Source: Novosphingobium sediminicola
GTDB lineage: Bacteria; Pseudomonadota; Alphaproteobacteria; Sphingomonadales; Sphingomonadaceae
Assembly: GCF_014196525.1 (NCBI RefSeq)
Contig: NZ_JACIDX010000007.1
Coordinates: 1 to 64,000 of the forward strand
Length of the DNA stretch: 64,000 nucleotides
Reading direction: 5' to 3'
Shown here: piece by piece, positions 47,119 through 55,536 of the stretch
How the letters are laid out: each line of letters begins with the position of its first letter
How positions within the stretch are numbered: the first letter of the stretch is position 1
Notes under the pieces: model-generated
Databases searched by the model: none
What the model was told of the DNA's origin: nothing
Seen by the model: only the letters and a program-made list of their open reading frames with translations
Position numbers and translations under genes: made by a program

Positions 47119-49827
47119 ATGAACCAGACATCGGTTTTGCGTGCGTATGGCGCGTCGACATCGCGCGCGGGGGCATCGCGCGGGGATCATGCTTTCTCCT
47201 CTGGCCGCCGTATGGCGTTGACGGCGGGCGGGGCGGGGCTGGCGCTGGCGGCCGCAATGGCATGGGCGACGCCTGCGCTGGCCGCATCGGATGCAGGGGC
47301 CGACGATCAGGTCAACAATGAGATCGTCGTCACCGCCACCAAGCGCGAGCAGACCTTGCAGCAGGTGCCCGTTGCCGTGACGGTCACCACCGCTGATGTC
47401 ATCAACCGCGCCAAGATCCGCGACATCAAGGATCTGACCAGCGTGGTGCCTTCCTTGCGCGTGTCGGAGCATCAATCGAGCGCGCAGACCGATTTCCTCA
47501 TCCGCGGCTTTGGCAATGGCGCCAACAACGCCGGTATCGAACCCAGCGTTGGTGTGTTCATCGACGGCGTCTATCGTTCGCGCAGCGCGGCCCAGATCGC
47601 CGACTTTCCCGATGTAAAGCGGGTCGAAGTGCTGCGCGGCCCGCAATCGACGCTGTTCGGCAAGAATGCCAGCGCGGGCGTCGTCTCGATTTCCACGATG
47701 GAGCCGCAGTTCAAGCCGGGCGGCAGCGCGGAAATTTCCTATGGCAATTACAATGCCCTGGTGGTCAAGGGCATGTATACAACGCCGTTGAGCGATACGG
47801 TGGCGGTCAGCGTTGCGGGCGGATACAATCGCCGCGACGGCTTTGTTCACGATGGCGCCACGGGCGGCAACACCAACAACCGCAACCGCTGGTTCGCGCG
47901 CGGGCAATTGCTCTGGGTGCCCGACAATGGGCCGCGCGTGCGCATCATCGCCGATTATTCGCAGATCAACGAAACCTGCTGCGCGGTGGTCAACCTGCTT
48001 TCCTCGTCCAGCACGGCGGCCATTCAGGCGGTGGGGGGCAAGGTCAATGCGCCCGCCAACCCCTACGGCGATGTCTATAACAATTTCGCCTCGACCAACC
48101 GCATCCGCGACTATGGTTTTTCGGCTCAGATCGATCACGAGATCCATGGGATCAAGCTGACCTCGATCACCGCCTATCGCCACAACACCAATTACAACAA
48201 TCAGGACAGCGACTTCACCTCTGCCGACCTGTTGGGGCAGAACAGCGCCAATGTGACGATCAACACCTTCACCCAGGAATTGCGCGCCACCGCCAAGCTG
48301 GGGGATAAGGTCAACCTGTTGCTGGGCGCCTATTATTTCAACGAGAAGATCAACCAGACCGGCGCGCTGCTCTATGGTTCGCAGATGCGCTCCTATGCCG
48401 ATCTGCTGATCCGTGGCGCCAGCGCCAACACGCTCAACGTCGCCTCGCTGGAGGGGACGTTCGGTACGCTGCAGGGCAATCCGGCCAAATATACCGGCCA
48501 GTTCTTCAAACAGGGCAGCGGCCTGTCGGAGGCCTATCATCTGGCCAATGAGGCGATCTCGATCTTTGGCCAGATGGACTGGAAGATCGCGCCCCGCGTG
48601 ACGCTGACGGGCGGTCTGAACTATACCAAGGACAACAAGCATTACGCCACCGGCGTGGTGTCGAGCGATGTGTTTTCGGGGATAGACCTGAACGCAATGC
48701 GTACGGCGGCCACCAATGCGGGCATTTCGCAAACCATCGGCGGGTTGCTTTCGGTGCCGGGCGGCTTTGCCTCGCCAGCCCAGATCGCCGGTTTCGCCAG
48801 CGCCAACCCCACCGCCTATAATTCGGTGGTGACGGGCGTGTCAAACCAGACCGCGCAGTTGCTGGCGCTGCGCGCGCTGCAATTCATGCCGCCTTTCCTC
48901 AATGTTCCCAATGGGGTGGAGAGCGGGCGGACCAATGACGGCAACCTGTCCTTTACCGCGCGCGTGGCCTATGAGGCCAGCAAGCACATGAATTTTTACG
49001 CCAGCATCGGCACGGGGTTCAAGGCCAGCTCGATCAACCTGTCGCGCGACAGCCGCCCGGCGTTGAGCGACGCCGCCGCGATTGCGGCCAGCGGGCTTGC
49101 CACCACCAATCTGCGCTATGGCGGGCGTTTTGCGCGGCCGGAAAAGTCCACCGTCTATGAAGCGGGCATGAAGGCCAACTGGTCGGTGGCCACGCTCAAT
49201 GTTGCGGCCTTCTATCAGTCGATCAAGGATTTCCAGTCGAACATCTTCACCGGCATCGGTTTCGACCTGCTCAATGCGGATAAGGAATCGGTCTATGGTT
49301 TCGAGTTCGAAGGATCGGTGCGCCCCACGCCCGAACTGACGCTGGCCGCCGCCGTCACCTATCTGGTGCCCAAATATAACCGCTTCACCAATTCCAGCTT
49401 CGGCGACATTTCGGGCGCGACGCCTGCGGGCATCGCCCCGCTTTCCACCACCATGTCGGCCACATGGGACAAGCCGATCGGGGGCGAGCAGCACATCATC
49501 CTGCGCGGCAACTGGCATTACGAATCGCCGGTGCAAAATCAGGACGGCATGCCCGGTTTCATCACCAAGAACCCGTTGACCGGGGCGATCATTTCCTATC
49601 AGACCGGGCTGGACGCGGCCCGCCCGTTCAAGCGCACGGTGTCGGAAATTGACGCATCGGCCACATGGCAGATCTCGAAGAAATTCGAGCTGAGCCTGTG
49701 GGGCCGCAATCTGACCGACAATCGCTATATCACGGTGATCTTTGACAGCCCGGCGCAATCGGGTTCGATCTCGGGCTATGTCAACACGCCGCGCACCTTT
49801 GGCGTGGCGGCGCTTGCCAAGTTCTAA
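47119..49827 (+). CDS. TonB-dependent outer-membrane receptor 3
   Basis: The 902-residue precursor has a long basic leader and a signal sequence ending ATPALAAS (about residue 55), the TonB box EIVVTATKREQ, a plug (RVEVLRGPQSTLFGKNASAGVV) and a large barrel ending VAALAKF. The long pre-signal region of about 30 residues is typical of some sphingomonad receptors. Its ATG (47119) follows AAGGATGAGG. Terminator 49841-49891 follows. No hydrolase, sugar kinase or regulator is linked, so the ligand is open. Confidence 0.93.
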   Translation: MNQTSVLRAYGASTSRAGASRGDHAFSSGRRMALTAGGAGLALAAAMAWATPALAASDAGADDQVNNEIVVTATKREQTLQQVPVAVTVTTADVINRAKIRDIKDLTSVVPSLRVSEHQSSAQTDFLIRGFGNGANNAGIEPSVGVFIDGVYRSRSAAQIADFPDVKRVEVLRGPQSTLFGKNASAGVVSISTMEPQFKPGGSAEISYGNYNALVVKGMYTTPLSDTVAVSVAGGYNRRDGFVHDGATGGNTNNRNRWFARGQLLWVPDNGPRVRIIADYSQINETCCAVVNLLSSSSTAAIQAVGGKVNAPANPYGDVYNNFASTNRIRDYGFSAQIDHEIHGIKLTSITAYRHNTNYNNQDSDFTSADLLGQNSANVTINTFTQELRATAKLGDKVNLLLGAYYFNEKINQTGALLYGSQMRSYADLLIRGASANTLNVASLEGTFGTLQGNPAKYTGQFFKQGSGLSEAYHLANEAISIFGQMDWKIAPRVTLTGGLNYTKDNKHYATGVVSSDVFSGIDLNAMRTAATNAGISQTIGGLLSVPGGFASPAQIAGFASANPTAYNSVVTGVSNQTAQLLALRALQFMPPFLNVPNGVESGRTNDGNLSFTARVAYEASKHMNFYASIGTGFKASSINLSRDSRPALSDAAAIAASGLATTNLRYGGRFARPEKSTVYEAGMKANWSVATLNVAAFYQSIKDFQSNIFTGIGFDLLNADKESVYGFEFEGSVRPTPELTLAAAVTYLVPKYNRFTNSSFGDISGATPAGIAPLSTTMSATWDKPIGGEQHIILRGNWHYESPVQNQDGMPGFITKNPLTGAIISYQTGLDAARPFKRTVSEIDASATWQISKKFELSLWGRNLTDNRYITVIFDSPAQSGSISGYVNTPRTFGVAALAKF

Positions 49828-49840
49828 GGGGCTAAGTTCT

Positions 49841-49891
49841 AAGCGCAGCGGATGATGAAAAAGCGGGGCGTATCATGCGCTGCGCTTTTTT
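49841..49891 (+). terminator. Intrinsic terminator after TonB receptor 3
   Basis: AAGCGCAGCGGATGAT at 49841-49856 pairs with ATCATGCGCTGCGCTT at 49872-49887 with one mismatch over a 15-base loop, followed by a T run to 49891. It is one of the strongest stems in the window. Confidence 0.92.
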
Positions 49892-49953
49892 CATGCCGCC
49901 TTTTGCCCGCGCAGGCGTTAATCAGTTCAGGCACATGGAAAAAGGTCTGGCCG

Positions 49954-50370
49954 ATGAATTGGATGTTCCTGCCGCTGCGGCGCTATTTCGAGATTTCGGG
50001 CCGTTCGCAAAGGCGTGAGTTCTGGCTGTTCTTCATCGGCCTGTGGGTGGTGAACGGGGCGATCATGGCGCTTTTCGGTTCGCCGGTGTCCTATGGAAAT
50101 GGCGCGAACTTTTATTGGTTTACCCAGACCAGCCTGACGGGTCAGTTCCTTATCGGCCTGATCGCCCTGTTCACGATGATCCCGTCCTATACGCTGTCGA
50201 TCCGCCGCCTGCATGACATTGACCGGTCGGGCTGGTGGCTGCTGGTGTGGCTGGTGCCCTTTGTCGGCTGGTTCGTGCTGCTGATCTTCTTCTGCCTCGA
50301 CGGCACCTATGGCCGCAACCGCTATGGCAATGATCCACGCGGCCGCGGCATGGCGGAAGTGTTCCGTTAA
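49954..50370 (+). CDS. DUF805-family membrane protein
   Basis: The 138-residue protein has the DUF805 pattern: FEISGRSQRREFWLFFI at the start, then membrane segments, SIRRLHDIDRSGWWLL, and a C-terminal hydrophilic tail (GTYGRNRYGNDP). DUF805 proteins are small inner-membrane proteins of unknown function. The ATG at 49954 starts the conserved part; a longer frame begins inside the receptor terminator. It is convergent to the FtsX-type permease 8 bases away. Confidence 0.9.
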   Translation: MNWMFLPLRRYFEISGRSQRREFWLFFIGLWVVNGAIMALFGSPVSYGNGANFYWFTQTSLTGQFLIGLIALFTMIPSYTLSIRRLHDIDRSGWWLLVWLVPFVGWFVLLIFFCLDGTYGRNRYGNDPRGRGMAEVFR

Positions 50371-50378
50371 AGCTCCCC

Positions 50379-52880
50379 CTAAAGCTCTCTAAGTGCTTCA
50401 GCCGGGCGGGTGCGCAGCAAAGGCAGCGACCCGCCCAGCGCAAAGACCAGCACCAGCGCCAGCCCGCCGCCCAGCACGCCCAGCACATAGGTCCATGACG
50501 GCAGGAAATCGAAGCTGAAGAGCTGCACCACGACCAGCCAGCCCAGTGCGGTCCCCAGCGCCAGCGCCACCAGCGCCAACAAGCCCGCCAGTACGCCATA
50601 TTCGGCCAGCAGCAGCCCCAGCAATTGCCTCTGTCCCGCGCCCAGCACGCGCAGGATCGTATTGTCATAGGCCCGCGATGCCCGCGCTGCCGCAATCGCC
50701 CCCAGCAGCACCGCCACGCCAGCCAGCACCGCCACGCCCGCCGCCGACAGGATCGCCGCGCTCATCTGCCCCAACAGGCCCCGCGCATCGCGCAGCAACG
50801 GCCCCACCTCGACCACCGAAGCGGTGGGATAGGCCCGCGTCACCGCGCGCAGCAATCCATGCTCGCGCTTGTCGGCAAGGTTGATCGTGGCCGCCAGCTT
50901 GAAGGGCGCGCCCGCCAGCGCATTGGGCGAAAACACCAGCACATAATTGAACCCGAACGAATCCCAGTCGATCCGCCGCAGGGATGCCACCTTGGCCGTC
51001 CGCTCCACCCCCAGCAGGCCGACCGTCACGCTGTCGCCCACCTTCAAGCCCGTGACCTTGGCCAGTTTTTCATCGACCGAAACCAGCGGCTCGCCCTGAT
51101 AATCATGCGGCCACCATGCGCCATCGGTGATGACATTGCCCTCGGGCACATCCTGCGCAAAGGTCAACCCGCGCTCGCCCTTCAATTGCCATGCGTCCTC
51201 GGGAATATCCTTCATATCGGCCACGCGGGTCTGCGCGCCCGCCGGGCCGTAGGCCAGAATCGCGCCGCGCAGCGTCGGCACCGTGCGCACCTTCGCCCCC
51301 GGCGCGGCCCCGGCCACGGTGGCGCGGAAACCGGCCTCATCGCCCGGTTGCAGGTCGATGGCGAAATAATCGGGCGCCTTTTGCGGCACGCGCGCGGCAA
51401 TATTGGCGTCCAGACTGGTCTGCACCACGGCCAGCACGACAAAGGCCGTCAGCCCAAACCCCAGCGCCGTCACCAACCGCGCGGTCTGATTGCCGGGGCG
51501 GTGAATATTGCTAAGCGCAAGGCGCAGGATCGGGCTGCGCGGGCGGGGCAGATGCGCGGCCATCCGCGCGAGCCCCCAACCCAGCGCCGAAAGCAGCACA
51601 AAGGCCCCCGCCGCCCCGCCAAGGAAGATCGCGGTAGTCTTGGCCGACCCATCACCCAGAAACGCCAGAGCGATAATCCCGGCCAGCCCTGCGCCCACCC
51701 AGCGCCAGCTCTGCCGCCCCGAGACAGGGGCAACCCGCGCGCGCAGCAGCGCCATGGCGGGATAAGTCCGCGCCGCCAGCAAAGGCCCCGCCGCAAACAC
51801 CAGCGCCACCAGCAAGCCCCACAGCGCCGCCCGCGCCAGCGCCCATGGCGCCAGCACAAAACCATCGACCACCGGCAATACGCCCGCCAAAGCCTTGACC
51901 ACCAAGGGCAGCACCGCCACCCCGGCAATCAGGCCCGCAAAAGCGCCAACCCCAGCCGCTGCGGCAATCTGCAAAACATAGATCCGCGCAATATCGCCGC
52001 TGGTCGCGCCCATGACTTTTAACGTGGCGATCACCCCGCGCCGCGCCTCCAGATAGGAGGCCGTGCCCCCGCCGATGCCGATCCCGGCGATCAGCAGCGC
52101 GGCCAGACCCACCAGCACAAGAAAATCGCCCATGCGCGCGATGAAAGTCTCGGTGCCCGGCGAAGCCTTATCACGGGTGCGCACATCAAGGCCGTTTTCG
52201 GGGAAACGCTTGGTCAGCCCATCGGCAATCGCGGCGGCATCACAGGCCCCCGCGCAATCCATACGCAACCGGCTGCGATACATCGCCCCCGGCCCGGTCA
52301 GCCCCGCGCCATCGGGAAAGCCCAGCGGCACGATCACCGTCGGCCCCAGCGCAAAACCTTCGCCAAGCCCATCCGGCTCGACCGCGATGATCCCGCCCAC
52401 GCGCAGCGGTTTGCCCGCGATGGTGAATGTGTCGCCCGGTTTGATGCCCAGCCTTTCGGCCGCCCCGCGCGCGATCCATGCCGTGTTGGGGGCCGGGGCA
52501 CCCACATGCCGCCCATCGGCCAGTTCCAGCCGCCCGACCAGCGGCCAGAGCGCATCGACGGCTTTTAACTGCACCGGTGCGGTGGTGTCGCCGTTCGACG
52601 CCATCGCCTGCAACCGCTGACCATCCGAGAGGCGGCCATAGCGGGCCAGCGCAGCGCGTTCATCGGCGGAAATCGAGCGTTGCCAGACGGTAATCTGCAC
52701 ATCGCCGCCCAGAATCTGGCGCCCCTTGGCGGCCAGTCCGTCATTGATCGCCCGCGTCAGCGAACCGATCGCCGCCAGCGCCCCTACGCCCAGAAACAGG
52801 CAGGCAAGCAACAGCCGAAGCCCGCGAAACCGCGCCGACAATTCCCGCCGCGCAATGCGCCAAGCCGTGGCCCAGTTCAC
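50379..52880 (-). CDS. FtsX-type ABC permease (YbbP-like)
   Basis: The 833-residue protein has the FtsX-like permease layout twice: an N-terminal membrane helix (LRLLLACLFLGVGALAAIGSL), a large periplasmic domain, a block of three membrane helices (about 250-400), extra helices, a second periplasmic domain, and three final helices. It is the YbbP type, which works with a LolD-like ATPase (YbbA) and has been tied to lysophospholipid or lipoprotein handling. The start overlaps the ATPase stop codon by four bases. The substrate is unknown. Confidence 0.9.
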   Translation of the reverse strand: MNWATAWRIARRELSARFRGLRLLLACLFLGVGALAAIGSLTRAINDGLAAKGRQILGGDVQITVWQRSISADERAALARYGRLSDGQRLQAMASNGDTTAPVQLKAVDALWPLVGRLELADGRHVGAPAPNTAWIARGAAERLGIKPGDTFTIAGKPLRVGGIIAVEPDGLGEGFALGPTVIVPLGFPDGAGLTGPGAMYRSRLRMDCAGACDAAAIADGLTKRFPENGLDVRTRDKASPGTETFIARMGDFLVLVGLAALLIAGIGIGGGTASYLEARRGVIATLKVMGATSGDIARIYVLQIAAAAGVGAFAGLIAGVAVLPLVVKALAGVLPVVDGFVLAPWALARAALWGLLVALVFAAGPLLAARTYPAMALLRARVAPVSGRQSWRWVGAGLAGIIALAFLGDGSAKTTAIFLGGAAGAFVLLSALGWGLARMAAHLPRPRSPILRLALSNIHRPGNQTARLVTALGFGLTAFVVLAVVQTSLDANIAARVPQKAPDYFAIDLQPGDEAGFRATVAGAAPGAKVRTVPTLRGAILAYGPAGAQTRVADMKDIPEDAWQLKGERGLTFAQDVPEGNVITDGAWWPHDYQGEPLVSVDEKLAKVTGLKVGDSVTVGLLGVERTAKVASLRRIDWDSFGFNYVLVFSPNALAGAPFKLAATINLADKREHGLLRAVTRAYPTASVVEVGPLLRDARGLLGQMSAAILSAAGVAVLAGVAVLLGAIAAARASRAYDNTILRVLGAGQRQLLGLLLAEYGVLAGLLALVALALGTALGWLVVVQLFSFDFLPSWTYVLGVLGGGLALVLVFALGGSLPLLRTRPAEALREL

Positions 52881-53620
52881 GCCATTTCGCCCGATGCGTA
52901 TTTATCCGAAGCATAGGTGTCGGATGGATATGTGTCTAATTCTATGCGCCCATCGGCAATGCGAATGATCCGTTGCGCCTTTTGCGCCAGCGCCTCGTCA
53001 TGGGTGATGATGACCAGAGTGGCCCCGGTTTCCGCCCGCCGGGTCAGGATCAGGTCGATAATCGCCGCCCCGGTCGCGCCGTCCAGATTGCCGGTCGGTT
53101 CATCGGCAAACAGCAGCGCAGGGCGCGGGGCCAAAGCGCGGGCGATGGCCACGCGCTGCTGCTCTCCGCCCGAAAGCTGGCTGGGATAATGGTGCAGCCG
53201 GTGCCCAAGGCCCACGGCGGTCAATTCCTGCGCTGCCCGCACCGCCGCATCACCCACGCCCGCCAGTTCGAGCGCGGTCATCACATTTTCCTGCGCCGTC
53301 ATCGTGGGCAGCAGGTGGAACGCCTGAAGCACCACGCCGATCCGGCCCCGCCGCGCCAGCGCCAGTTGATCCTCGGACAGGCCCATGAAATCCGCACCCG
53401 CCACGCTCAATTCGCCTCCGCTGGCCCGCTCAAGGCCCGATAGCACCGCCATCAGCGAGGATTTGCCCGACCCCGATGGGCCAAGCAGCGCCACGACCTG
53501 ACCATCGGGCACGGTCAGATCGACGCCTTTGAGGATCGAGGTGGCGCCATCGCCGCTCCCCAGAGAGAGTGTGAGGTTGCGGGCGAGGATCGCGCTCTTG
53601 CGGTCAAGGGATTGGGTCAC
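52877..53620 (-). CDS. ABC transporter ATP-binding protein (YbbA/LolD-like)
   Basis: The 247-residue ATPase has Walker A GPSGSGKSS, signature LSGGEQQR, Walker B LLFADEPTGNLDG and the switch His in IITHD. The MacB/LolD-like sequence pairs it with the permease just downstream. An odd C-terminus reads TYPSDTYASDKYASG, a short imperfect repeat of T/K-Y-x-S that is not part of the ATPase fold. It is divergent from tesA across 56 bases, the same gene set as ybbA-tesA-ybbP of enterobacteria. Confidence 0.93.
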   Translation of the reverse strand: MTQSLDRKSAILARNLTLSLGSGDGATSILKGVDLTVPDGQVVALLGPSGSGKSSLMAVLSGLERASGGELSVAGADFMGLSEDQLALARRGRIGVVLQAFHLLPTMTAQENVMTALELAGVGDAAVRAAQELTAVGLGHRLHHYPSQLSGGEQQRVAIARALAPRPALLFADEPTGNLDGATGAAIIDLILTRRAETGATLVIITHDEALAQKAQRIIRIADGRIELDTYPSDTYASDKYASGEMA

Positions 53621-53676
53621 GATATGTTTATGGGTGGCCCTGTCGGATTCGGCAAGGAGGGCCGGGTCGAAAGGGC

Positions 53677-54369
53677 ATGTTGATGAGGGCTTTGGGTGGG
53701 ATGTTGGCGGTTTTCGCGCCGGTTTTGATGCTGGCGGGATGCGGCGGGGACAAGGCGCCCACTTCCGCGCCCAGCGCCTCGGCCGCCACCGCGCCCGCGC
53801 CCCAAGGTCCGGCGGTGCGCATCATTGCCCTGGGCGACAGCCTGTTTGCCGGATACGGATTGCGGGCCGAACAGGCCTATCCGGTGCGGCTGGAGGCGGC
53901 ATTGCGCGGGCGCGGGATCAATGCGCAGGTGGTCAATGCCGGGGTTTCGGGCGACACTACGCAGGACGGGCGCGCGCGGCTGGATTTCACGCTGGCGCAA
54001 GGGGCCGCGCCCGATCTGGTGGTCATCAGCCTTGGCGGCAATGACATGCTGCGCGGCCTGCCGCTGGCCCAGACGAAGGACAATCTCGACGCCATTCTGA
54101 GCGAGCTGGAAAAGCGCAAGATCAAGACCGTGGTGATGGGGATGCTGGCCGCGCCCAACATGGGGCCTGATTATGCGCGGGAATTCAATGCGATCTTTCC
54201 CGCTGTGACGGCCCGGCACCATGCCGTGCTGGAGCCTTTCTTCCTCAAGGCAATTTTTAACCGGCCCGCCCTGCAATTGCCCGATCATATCCACCCAACC
54301 GACAAGGGCGTTGAGGCGATGGTGAGCGCGACCGTGGACAAGGTGGCGGGCGCGCTGCCCAAGGGTTGA
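53677..54369 (+). CDS. tesA: Arylesterase/lysophospholipase TesA-like lipoprotein
   Basis: The 230-residue SGNH hydrolase has a lipoprotein signal with lipobox LAGC (Cys22) and an Ala/Ser/Pro linker. The SGNH blocks are all present: GDSLFAGYG (nucleophile Ser), NAGVSGDTT (Gly), GGNDMLRG (Asn) and DHIHPT (Asp and His). TesA cleaves thioesters, lysophospholipids and arylesters in the periplasm; here it may be membrane-anchored. Its divergent place beside ybbAP suggests that the three work on membrane lipids. Confidence 0.92.
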   Translation: MLMRALGGMLAVFAPVLMLAGCGGDKAPTSAPSASAATAPAPQGPAVRIIALGDSLFAGYGLRAEQAYPVRLEAALRGRGINAQVVNAGVSGDTTQDGRARLDFTLAQGAAPDLVVISLGGNDMLRGLPLAQTKDNLDAILSELEKRKIKTVVMGMLAAPNMGPDYAREFNAIFPAVTARHHAVLEPFFLKAIFNRPALQLPDHIHPTDKGVEAMVSATVDKVAGALPKG

Positions 54370-54448
54370 TCGGGGCGGGCTGATATCGGCTCCATTTGCG
54401 TGGCAATCGCGCTGGCCGGAGGCTGGGCCTGTCTGTCAAGGCGGGGCC

Positions 54449-55312
54449 ATGGTGGAGACAGCTCTTGATTGGCCCCGCGTCGGCCTGTTGCCGGTGATGG
54501 CGGCGGCGCGGGCCGCGCTGGCGCAGGGGCGGGGCTTTGCGCTGGTCCGGCTGGGCGATGGCGAGGGGGCGATGCTGTCCCACGATGCGCCGCATATGGG
54601 CGAAGAGGTCGAATTTTGCCTGCGCATCTGGTTTGGGGATCAGGCGATTTCCGGGGATGACCGGCGGGCCATGGCGCGCGGGCTGGAGCGGGCGATGCGT
54701 GAGGCCGATGTGCTGGGCATCCCCCGCTGTGCCCAGTTGCAGGTCTCGACGCGCTATCACGAGGTCTTTGCCAATCTTGGGCGGGTATTAGGCGGCCAGC
54801 GTCCGGTGGTGGGCGATATGGCGCTGCATTTCTATCTGCAATGGTCGGGGGCGCTGGGGGCGCTGGTGCGCGATGCGCGGCGGCTGGTGCTGATCGGATG
54901 CCGCGATGTGGCGGGGCAATTTGCCGCCCATTTCGATATGCCTGTGGTGCAATGGTTGCTGCGTGGAGAGGCGCGATTTCCCGGATCGGTGGACGAGCCG
55001 CATTGGCCCACCGGCTATGCGCGGATGATGGCGCGGATCGAGGGGCTGGGGCCGGGCGATCTGGTGCTGGTGGGTGCGGGCGTGCTGGGCAAGGCCTATG
55101 TGGCGGGCGCGGCGCGGCGCGGGGCGGTGGCGCTGGATATGGGCAGCGTGTTTGACGGATGGGCCGGGATCATCAGCCGCGAGGGGCGGATCGGCACAGG
55201 CGCGGAATTTTCGGTGGCTCATCTGGCGCAGGGCGGGCCGGTGGATGAGGCCATGCAAGAGCGCCTGCGCGCCTATCTGGCGGGCACAAATATTGCCGAC
55301 GGGGTGATCTGA
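54449..55312 (+). CDS. GT-D-type glycosyltransferase (DUF1792-like)
   Basis: The 287-residue protein has RLGDGEGAML near residue 33; this DGE motif is the sugar-nucleotide site of the GT-D fold glycosyltransferases (DUF1792). Later blocks GDMALHFYLQW, LIGCRDVAG and VLVGAGVLGKAYVAGAARRGAVALDMGSVFDGW are also typical. GT-D enzymes add sugars to glycoproteins or surface glycans. It is the first gene of the polysaccharide region but stands 224 bases from the next gene. Acceptor and donor are unknown. Confidence 0.78.
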   Translation: MVETALDWPRVGLLPVMAAARAALAQGRGFALVRLGDGEGAMLSHDAPHMGEEVEFCLRIWFGDQAISGDDRRAMARGLERAMREADVLGIPRCAQLQVSTRYHEVFANLGRVLGGQRPVVGDMALHFYLQWSGALGALVRDARRLVLIGCRDVAGQFAAHFDMPVVQWLLRGEARFPGSVDEPHWPTGYARMMARIEGLGPGDLVLVGAGVLGKAYVAGAARRGAVALDMGSVFDGWAGIISREGRIGTGAEFSVAHLAQGGPVDEAMQERLRAYLAGTNIADGVI

Positions 55313-55536
55313 AACGCGCCAATTGCTGCGTGAACGGATGGCACGGGGTGTATTTCAACACCATGAAAGTAAAAGATTATCGCAAGCCGATCACGGGCGA
55401 ATGCGTAATCGCCGCCGAAATGGATAGAGCCTTTGTTGCGCGCCATGGGCCCCGGATTTAGCCCTTTGGCATGAGGCGCGAGCCAAGGGGGATGATCCCC
55501 CCGCGAGACACATGCCAGTGCAAGGGGCAGGCAAAG

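Noticed and set aside
55363..55461. A 32-codon frame in front of the sulfotransferase/coiled-coil gene.
   Set aside because: It has no ribosome-binding site and no support other than being open; the region more likely holds the promoter of the capsule operon.
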